From contig NZ_JBHVAL010000016.1 in NCBI RefSeq assembly GCF_042667405.1, forward strand, positions 51,584 to 115,583: a DNA stretch of 64,000 nt. Direction: 5' to 3'. Below the pieces are notes generated by a model. The model saw only the letters and a list, made by a program, of their open reading frames with translations. It was not told the origin of the DNA and did not search any database. This DNA is from Arthrobacter sp042667405. GTDB lineage: Bacteria; Actinomycetota; Actinomycetes; Actinomycetales; Micrococcaceae. Positions 58,143 through 64,000 of the stretch are shown piece by piece. The number at the start of each line of letters is the position of its first letter. Position 1 is the first letter of the stretch. The position numbers and the translations under genes are program-made.

Positions 58143-58916
58143 TTAAGAGGTGGTCACCCGGTCAGGTGCTTCTGCCTTGCGGAAGCGGAGCTTCCACGGG
58201 GTGAGCGCCGACTCAAGCTGCTCGCGGAGATTCATCTTGGAGGCCCCTTCCACGCGCTCCTCAAAATGGATGGGAACCTCCATGATGGTGAGGCCATGCC
58301 GGGCTGCCCGGTAGTTCATCTCGACCTGGAATGAGTAGCCGTCACTGTGGATCGACGCCACATCTATCTGTCGCAGGGCGGACGCAGTCCAGGCCTTGTA
58401 TCCCGCCGTCGCATCTTTGACTTTCAAGCCCAGGATCACTCCCACGTAGAAGTTCGCCCAGGCCGAGAGTGCCTTCCGGTGCCACGGCCACTCCGCAGCC
58501 GTGGACCCGCCCTGGACGTAGCGCGAACCGATCACAAGCGCGGCCCCGGAAGTCCCGACCCGGTCAAGCATGATGGGGATGGCAGAGACGGGGTGGGACA
58601 AATCGGCGTCCATTTGGATGATGACGTCGGCATCAGTGTCCAGTGCTTGGGTCATTCCGGCCACGTACGCCCGGCCCAGTCCGTCCTTTTCTTTCCGGTG
58701 GAGGACGGACACCGCGCCCCGGGAGCCTGCTGCCAGCTGATCTGCCACCGACCCTGTCCCGTCGGGTGAATTGTCGTCAACAACAAGCACGTGGAGTTGT
58801 GGAATGGCCAGTGCTTGAAGTTGGGCGACGAGGACCGGCAGGTTCTCCCGCTCGTTGTAGGTGGGCACAACAACAGTGATTTTCGGATGTACAGCAGTCA
58901 AGACGTGGGTCCCCAA
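58143..58916 (-). CDS. Polyprenol/dolichyl-phosphate mannosyltransferase-like GT2
   Basis: 257 residues. The GT-A fold shows VVVPTYNERENLPVLV, VVDDNSPDGTGSVA, VIIQMDADLSHPVSAIP (the DXD motif) and VIGSRYVQGGSTAAEWPWHRKALSAWANFYVGVILGLKVKDATAGYKAW, matching polyprenol monophosphomannose synthase (Ppm1/DPM1). It would make lipid-linked mannose for cell-envelope glycans or lipoglycans. No clear ATG exists; TTG 58916 is taken, and TTG 58901, with GGGGA 9 bases upstream, is an equal alternative. No partner apolipoprotein N-acyltransferase gene is adjacent. Confidence 0.83.
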   Translation of the reverse strand: MGTHVLTAVHPKITVVVPTYNERENLPVLVAQLQALAIPQLHVLVVDDNSPDGTGSVADQLAAGSRGAVSVLHRKEKDGLGRAYVAGMTQALDTDADVIIQMDADLSHPVSAIPIMLDRVGTSGAALVIGSRYVQGGSTAAEWPWHRKALSAWANFYVGVILGLKVKDATAGYKAWTASALRQIDVASIHSDGYSFQVEMNYRAARHGLTIMEVPIHFEERVEGASKMNLREQLESALTPWKLRFRKAEAPDRVTTS

Positions 58917-59041
58917 TTCGGTATTCGATGATCACCGGGGCTCAGCGCAGTGTGAAGCGCAGTATGAGCAGCCTCCGGGCAGGGCCAGTCTATTGATCCA
59001 AGCTGGAAGTCCGTACCGCCACGACCTACTTTGAGCCCCGG

Positions 59042-60361
59042 TCAGCGTTCAGCTTGCAGGCGCTTCGGGGCAAATGTTGGCGGAACCGCAGGAACCCGCT
59101 GCCGTTTTGCGTACACCCGGGCACGTTGGCTGGACAGTGCCAGGAGCACCAGGATGTCCGTAGCCAGACCCGCAAGGCCGGCCTCCAGGGTGATGTTGGC
59201 GCTTCCCGTGAAGTAGTCAATCGCCTGCACCACCACGGAGACGGAACTCAACCCCATCGCGATCACGCGGGCACCATTGCTGCCAAGGAAAATCCGCCAG
59301 GCCAGGAAAATCTCACCCAGCCCGAACAGCAGGACCACCACGGCGATGAAGGTGACCACCGCCGTCGTGGTTTGTGGGTCAAGGGGGTCGCCGTCGGTGG
59401 TGAGTTCCGTGAACACCTCTGAGGAGGTCAAAAGAGTCAAGGCGAGGACGAAAGCCGCGATGGACCGGGCCACAACCAGGGCGGCGCCCATCGTGGTGGG
59501 GGCCGGGCGCCTGTCGCGGCTGTCCGTTGCGCGGGAAGGCTGGTTCGCCGGGACGGGTACCTGGCGCGCATCGATGATGGGGAGGTCGCCGTCGGTTGAA
59601 ATTGAGTCCCCACCGCCGTTACGTGAGTGGTATCCGGTGGAGAAATCCTTGATGACCTGAACCGTCACAGCAGGCTCGGCGTCGGACACCGTCCGCACGA
59701 TGTGGTCCCGCTCAACGTCGGTATTCTGCTCGATCTTGTGCGTGATCTGGAGGGTGAAGAGCGAGAATCCGACGCTGCGGTCGTAGGTTCCGGCGGCGAG
59801 CCAGTCCACCTTGTGTCCGCCAGGAAGGAGCCAGCCGTCCGGGCAGCGCCAGAAGCGGACGTGGTGGCGCTTGCCCGGATTGTTGTCCACTTCCTGCTGG
59901 TAGGCGAAGTCCTGCTGCCGGTCGAAGAGATAGAGCGGGCTGACCGGAGCCTCGGAGTAGCTGCGCCGGAAGATGGTGGAGCTGATTATGCGGCGGCTGC
60001 TGCCGAGGGTGACGTCGTCCGCTTGTGTCCATCCCGCGGCACGCATGATGGCGTGGATTTGCGGTTCGTGGCCGAGCAACGCAACGTTCACGGGGTCGCC
60101 CAGGAGCCCGTCGCTGGTCCGGGCCCGTCCGATGAAGTAGCCGGGAACGTAGATGGAGGTGAGGATGCGGTGGAGGCGAGGCAGGAGCAGGTAGGCCAGG
60201 AACGCCCAAAAGAAGAAGTAGAACCACAACTGGCCCCAGCCCAAATGGAAGCTCTCCCCCACCAACAGGAAAGCCAGCCACACCGAAGCGGCCCCGCCCA
60301 GGATGAAAAAGGCGTGATCCAGCCAAGTGTCGGTCACTTCCCTGGTCGGTGCCTTGTACAC
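59042..60361 (-). CDS. LssY C-terminal domain membrane protein
   Basis: 439 residues. Two helices at the N-terminus (FFILGGAASVWLAFLLVG, FYFFFWAFLAYLLLP) precede a soluble LssY_C domain: GDPVNVALLGHEPQIHAIMRAAGWTQADDVT, SPLYLFDRQQDFAYQQEVDNNPGKRHHVRFWRCP. After a polar linker there are about four more helices to the C-terminus. The LssY_C domain is common but of unknown function. GTG 60361, with GGGAG 8 bases upstream, immediately follows the stop of the epimerase gene, so it is the second gene of that operon; ATG 60421 inside the epimerase gene is less likely. Confidence 0.77.
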   Translation of the reverse strand: MYKAPTREVTDTWLDHAFFILGGAASVWLAFLLVGESFHLGWGQLWFYFFFWAFLAYLLLPRLHRILTSIYVPGYFIGRARTSDGLLGDPVNVALLGHEPQIHAIMRAAGWTQADDVTLGSSRRIISSTIFRRSYSEAPVSPLYLFDRQQDFAYQQEVDNNPGKRHHVRFWRCPDGWLLPGGHKVDWLAAGTYDRSVGFSLFTLQITHKIEQNTDVERDHIVRTVSDAEPAVTVQVIKDFSTGYHSRNGGGDSISTDGDLPIIDARQVPVPANQPSRATDSRDRRPAPTTMGAALVVARSIAAFVLALTLLTSSEVFTELTTDGDPLDPQTTTAVVTFIAVVVLLFGLGEIFLAWRIFLGSNGARVIAMGLSSVSVVVQAIDYFTGSANITLEAGLAGLATDILVLLALSSQRARVYAKRQRVPAVPPTFAPKRLQAER

Positions 60362-60365
60362 GGGT

Positions 60366-61334
60366 CTAACTCCCGGCGACGCTGAGTTGTTTGTTGTCGA
60401 TGAGCCACTGGACGGACTCATGAACAGCCTGCTCCGGTTTATATCGCGGCGCATAGCCCAACAGCGACTTGGCTTTCTCTATGGTCAGGCAGTGGTTGCG
60501 GGACAGATGCGCCCAGCTCGCGTCCGCATGCTCGTCAGGGGTGATCCGGCGGAATTCCTCCCACCCCACCGATTCAAACTGCGGTTCCTGGCCGAACCAG
60601 GAAGCAGCAATCCCCGCAAAACCCCGTACGCTCAAAGCCGTCGGGGCGACGATGTTGAAGTCTTCGCCGCCTGCCGCCTCGCGACGCTGGATCGCCTTCT
60701 CGAACGCCTGGGCGACGTCGTCTGCATGGACGTGGTGCATCAATTCCGTGCCGCTCCCGGGCATTTCCACTGTCTGCCCAGCGGAGATCTTCTGCCAGAC
60801 AGAGGGATCGAAGTTCCCCAAAGGCCCCACCGGATGCCAACCGGGACCCACAATGTGGCCGGGGTGCAGCGACGTTGTGACCAGCCCGCCGGAAGCCGTC
60901 TCGTCCTTGAGCATGCGGGCGATGTCGCGCTTCTGGATGCCGTACTCGTCGATGGGTTCGACGGCGGAAGAGGAGCCTTCCGCTATTGGCAACTTGATGC
61001 TGGCGCCGTAGCGCCAAATGGATCCACAGTGCAGGAGATGTCCCACCTCGCCGCGGATCCGGCTTACCAGCGCGGTTGCCGAGTCAAGCGTGAAGCACAG
61101 CAAGTCAACCACGACGTCGGCGCCCAGTCCCGCTATCCGGTCGCCGAAGGTGCCCGCCTGGTCCTCCTGCCCACGGTCCGCTGTCATCTGGAGGACCTGC
61201 TGCCACTCGGGCGCATCCGTGTAGGGGGTGCTGGTTCCCCGGCTGACGTTGATCACCTCGTGCCCACCACGGACAAGCCTGGGCACAAGGAACGAGCCGA
61301 TGTGGCCACTGCCGCCGATGACAACGATTTTCAT
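60366..61334 (-). CDS. NAD-dependent epimerase/dehydratase (SDR extended)
   Basis: 322 residues. VVIGGSGHIGSFLVPRL is the NAD-binding motif, the strand CGSIWRYG precedes the catalytic EYGIQKRD (Tyr-x3-Lys), and SLHPGHIVGPGW follows as in extended SDR epimerases. The substrate is probably a nucleotide sugar or other hydroxylated metabolite; no sugar-nucleotide cluster is nearby. GAAGGGAA precedes the ATG. The LssY_C gene starts 4 bases after its stop. Confidence 0.86.
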   Translation of the reverse strand: MKIVVIGGSGHIGSFLVPRLVRGGHEVINVSRGTSTPYTDAPEWQQVLQMTADRGQEDQAGTFGDRIAGLGADVVVDLLCFTLDSATALVSRIRGEVGHLLHCGSIWRYGASIKLPIAEGSSSAVEPIDEYGIQKRDIARMLKDETASGGLVTTSLHPGHIVGPGWHPVGPLGNFDPSVWQKISAGQTVEMPGSGTELMHHVHADDVAQAFEKAIQRREAAGGEDFNIVAPTALSVRGFAGIAASWFGQEPQFESVGWEEFRRITPDEHADASWAHLSRNHCLTIEKAKSLLGYAPRYKPEQAVHESVQWLIDNKQLSVAGS

Positions 61335-61648
61335 GGCTTCCCTTCATCTCTTGGGTAGAGCTGGGAGTTCCAGAGTAGCCGGGCTTGCCGACGAACGCGC
61401 CCATAACGCCGAGCTCGCTGGAACCTACCCGAAGCCCCTGCAAATTTCCACACGAACACGCATTGCTCCAGCGAACTGGGCGGGGCGGGTCTCATCGGCC
61501 AAACGCATGACTCACTTCTCCTTGAGGTCGACAAACAGCTGCCAAGGATGCTTAGCATGATTACGCCGGGTACTCCCGGGTACGTGACCTGTTGAATGAC
61601 CCCTCGGACGGTCGGCGCTGATGCGGCGGCCACGTAAAGGAGAATGCT
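61335..61648. other. Divergent intergenic region (314 bp)
   Basis: Between the epimerase and GH13 genes. It holds the fourth TAAG-type motif at 61543, CGGGTAC direct repeats near 61568 and 61578, and the GH13 ribosome binding site. No gene or RNA was recognised. Confidence 0.6.
61543..61554. promoter_or_regulatory. TAAG-N4-CTTA-like motif, copy 4
   Basis: CAAG-GATG-CTTA, 95 bases before the GH13 start, differs from copy 3 by one base in the palindrome and shares AAGGATGCTTA with it. Confidence 0.35.
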
Positions 61649-63943
61649 GTGCGGGAGCCTGTAGTCAACGAAAGCGCGGCAGAAGTCAGCGCTGGTCCAG
61701 CCGAAACACTGGAAGAAGCACAGGCAGAGCCGCAGGAAACCGAGGAAACCGCTACGGAATCCCCGGAAATCACCTTTGACGAGCAGTTCTACCCCGCCCG
61801 GCCCAAAGCGCTAAGGCCGATCGCCCGCCGTCGTCAGTTTTTTGCCGCGCGGCCGTCCCTTGAATTCGACGGCCTCAACAAGACGTATGTGGACTGGTTG
61901 AGAAACCAATCCATGCTCGGCGACGCGAACACCATGGCCAGGCAGCTTTCGGGCCAGGCCAGCATGTGGCAGAACGCCTACGCCCGGCCTAACCCGAGGG
62001 CCGCCGTGGAGAAGGCGCCCGTGTGGTTCACGGCGTACCCGTTGTCCTACATCACGCGGGAGAACCAGTCGTTCCTGTCGGCGCTGGGTGATCCCGAACT
62101 ATGGAAAGCCTTCCGTGAAATCGGAATCCGCGGCCTTCACACAGGCCCCGTGAAACTGGCTGGCGGCATCAGCGGCTGGTCGCAGACCCCCAGCGTCGAC
62201 GGGCACTTTGACCGCATCAGCATGGCGATCGACTCCGCGTTCGGCACGGAAGAGGAGTTCCGCCAGATGTGCGAGATCGCCGCCGAGCACGATGGCACGG
62301 TGATCGATGACATTGTCCCCGGGCACACGGGCAAAGGCGCCGACTTCCGGCTCGCCGAGATGAACTTCCGCGACTACCCCGGCATCTATCACATGGTGGA
62401 TATTCCCGAGGAGGACTGGCATCTGCTTCCGGACGTTCCCGAGGGCAAGGACTCGGTGAACCTCAGCCCTGAAGCCGAACAGGCACTGCAACAAGCGGGG
62501 TACATCATCGGCCGGCTGCAGCGCGTGATCTTCTACGAACCCGGGGTGAAGGAAACCAACTGGAGTGCCACCCGTGCCGTCGCGGACACCACGGGCAAGG
62601 TCCGCCGTTGGGTCTACCTGCACTACTTCAAGGCCGGGCAGCCGTCCATCAACTGGCTGGACCCTACCTTCGCCGGAATGCGCCTGGTGGTGGGCGATGC
62701 CCTGCACTCTTTGCTGGACCTTGGCACCGGTGCCCTGCGCCTGGACGCCAACGGATTCCTGGGCGTCGAGAAGAGCGCTGAGGAACAGCCGGGCTGGTCC
62801 GAAGGGCATCCCCTGTCCGAGGCCGCCAACCAGCTGATCGGGTCCATGATCCGCAAGGTTGGCGGGTTCTCCTTCCAGGAACTGAACCTCACCATCGACG
62901 ACATCAAGGCCCAGTCCGAGGCCGGTGCGGACCTTTCCTACGACTTCATCACCCGCCCGGCGTACCACTACTCCCTGGTCACGGGCGATACCGAGTTCCT
63001 CCGGCTGACCCTGAAGCTCGCCATGGAAATCGGAGTGGACCAGGCATCCCTGGTCCACGCACTCCAGAACCACGACGAGCTGACCTACGAGCTCCTGCAC
63101 TTCGCAGCCGGACACCGGGATGACATTTTCGAACTGGGCGGTGAGGAACTGACCGGCGCAGAGGTAGCGGAGAAGGTCCAGCAGACCCTGCGCGAGCGCC
63201 TGACCGGCGAAAACGGCCCGTACAACGCCCTCTTCACCACCAACGGCATAGCCTGCACCACTGCGAGCTTCATCATGGCCACTTTGGGCATCAAGGACCC
63301 GGAGGCCATTACGCCCGAGCAGGAAGCGCAGGTGTTGGACGTCCACATCCTGCTGTCCATGTACAACGCGCTGCAGCCCGGTGTTTTCGCCCTCTCCGGA
63401 TGGGACCTCACCGGCATCATCGCGCTGGATCGAGGGACCGTCGGCGAGCTGACGTCGCAGGGCGATACCCGTTGGATCAACCGCGGAGCCCACGACCTCA
63501 TGGGCACCAGCCCGGATGCCACCACGTCCTTGGCCGGTATGCCCCGGGCGCGCAGTCTTTATGGCCCGTTGCCGGATCAGCTCAAGGATGAGAATTCCTA
63601 CGCCCGGCGCCTCCAGAAGATCCTCACAGTGCGGGAAGAGTCCGGGATCGCCACCAGCACCCTGCTGGACATTCCGGACGTTTCCAACCGCGGCCTGCTG
63701 GTGATGGTCAACCAGCTCGCCGACGGAGCCATCCAGGTGACGGTCCTGAACTTCTCCGACCAGGACATTGCCGGCAGCGTCCAGTCCGCGCACCTGGTGC
63801 CTGGCGCGACGGTCCATGATCTGTTCAGCCGCGAGGATGTGGGGCAGGTGGACGATCTGGGCAGCTTCTTCCTGGAACTTCGCGCCTTCCAGGGCACGGC
63901 CCTGGTGCTGAAGGACCCGGTGGAGGACGAGGTCACCGAGTAG
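61649..63943 (+). CDS. GH13-family protein, trehalose synthase/maltose glucosyltransferase-like
   Basis: 764 residues. An acidic N-terminal tail (Glu-rich, about 1-45) precedes a GH13 barrel: DGTVIDDIVPGHTG (first conserved region), GALRLDANGFLGVE with the nucleophile Asp, FSFQELNLTIDD with a Glu in the acid position, and ALQNHDELTYELLHF with the stabiliser Asp and its His. Sequence between is more divergent than ordinary TreS, so the product could be trehalose or another disaccharide. GTG 61649 has AAAGGAG 7 bases upstream. A TAAG-type palindrome lies in its promoter region. It is followed by palindrome family B copy 2. Confidence 0.75.
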   Translation: MREPVVNESAAEVSAGPAETLEEAQAEPQETEETATESPEITFDEQFYPARPKALRPIARRRQFFAARPSLEFDGLNKTYVDWLRNQSMLGDANTMARQLSGQASMWQNAYARPNPRAAVEKAPVWFTAYPLSYITRENQSFLSALGDPELWKAFREIGIRGLHTGPVKLAGGISGWSQTPSVDGHFDRISMAIDSAFGTEEEFRQMCEIAAEHDGTVIDDIVPGHTGKGADFRLAEMNFRDYPGIYHMVDIPEEDWHLLPDVPEGKDSVNLSPEAEQALQQAGYIIGRLQRVIFYEPGVKETNWSATRAVADTTGKVRRWVYLHYFKAGQPSINWLDPTFAGMRLVVGDALHSLLDLGTGALRLDANGFLGVEKSAEEQPGWSEGHPLSEAANQLIGSMIRKVGGFSFQELNLTIDDIKAQSEAGADLSYDFITRPAYHYSLVTGDTEFLRLTLKLAMEIGVDQASLVHALQNHDELTYELLHFAAGHRDDIFELGGEELTGAEVAEKVQQTLRERLTGENGPYNALFTTNGIACTTASFIMATLGIKDPEAITPEQEAQVLDVHILLSMYNALQPGVFALSGWDLTGIIALDRGTVGELTSQGDTRWINRGAHDLMGTSPDATTSLAGMPRARSLYGPLPDQLKDENSYARRLQKILTVREESGIATSTLLDIPDVSNRGLLVMVNQLADGAIQVTVLNFSDQDIAGSVQSAHLVPGATVHDLFSREDVGQVDDLGSFFLELRAFQGTALVLKDPVEDEVTE

Positions 63944-63952
63944 ACCGTTCCG

Positions 63953-64000
63953 CGAGTTGGCAGTTAATGGCAATGTTTCCGGGAAACATTGCCATTAACC
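63953..64000. repeat. Palindromic element, family B copy 2, cut by window end
   Basis: It begins CGAGTTGGCAGTTAATGGCA, matching the arm of the element at 7448 with two differences, and the inner arms GGCAATGTTTCC / GGGAAACATTGCC pair. The outer right arm runs past the window. It starts 9 bases after the GH13 stop. Confidence 0.7.

Noticed and set aside
62099..63973. A 624-codon minus-strand frame opposite the GH13 gene
   Set aside because: Antisense to a protein with all GH13 motifs; no domain in the antisense translation.
1..64000. tRNA, rRNA, insertion sequence, prophage or known riboswitch
   Set aside because: No cloverleaf with a T-loop GTTCRANNC in context, no transposase or phage-type protein, and no riboswitch core was recognised. 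Computational scans would be decisive and were not run.

Overview
The window is high-GC actinobacterial chromosome. Gene content (split pca operon with quiC, many IclR regulators, a salicylyl/2-aminobenzoyl-CoA oxygenase fusion, LLM and VOC proteins, short catabolic operons) points to a soil Micrococcaceae close to Arthrobacter/Paenarthrobacter. This assignment comes from gene content, not from a search. No tRNA, rRNA, CRISPR array, insertion sequence or prophage was seen. All assignments rest on reading translated sequence, motifs, ribosome binding sites and gene spacing.

Layout. 0-7.4 kb: the 3' end of a 2-hydroxyacid dehydrogenase, then small redox, membrane, VOC and PaaX-type genes. 7.5-17.5 kb: a CoA-thioester aromatic acid module on the minus strand (AMP-forming aryl-CoA ligase, fused FAD monooxygenase/old-yellow-enzyme, aromatic acid MFS transporter, thioesterases, cupin, FAH-type hydrolase), with a divergent RidA. 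17.6-27.3 kb: a complete shikimate/dehydroshikimate to protocatechuate to beta-ketoadipate pathway (aroE-like, quiC, pcaHGBDC, pcaFIJ, pcaR-like). 27.5-29.8 kb: an IclR regulator divergent from an MHS-type permease. 30-33 kb: a secreted metzincin with ten FG-GAP repeats. 33-38 kb: a MoaD-like/BNR pair, then IclR, an aspartate-dehydrogenase-like protein and a second MHS permease. 38-46.6 kb: signalling, cupin, regulator, MFS, PEP-mutase-like, LysR and LLM genes. 46.6-49.8 kb: a CHAT caspase-like membrane protein followed by a Trypco1-type protein, a candidate conflict/defence module. 50.7-58 kb: GntP-type permease, KDPG aldolase, N-acyl-D-amino-acid deacylase, fold-III PLP dehydratase-like enzyme, KDG kinase, IclR and RidA, which together fit catabolism of (N-acetyl-)D-glucosaminate. 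58-64 kb: a polyprenol-phosphate mannosyltransferase-like enzyme, an LssY_C membrane protein with an epimerase, and a GH13 trehalose-synthase-like protein.

The most distinctive structural signal is a set of intergenic palindromes in several sequence families (arms of 16-21 bp) placed at gene 3' ends. Several supply or share bases of the stop codon. One family has three copies at 20.3, 27.4 and 49.8 kb. Several promoter regions carry clear inverted-repeat operator candidates next to IclR or LysR genes.
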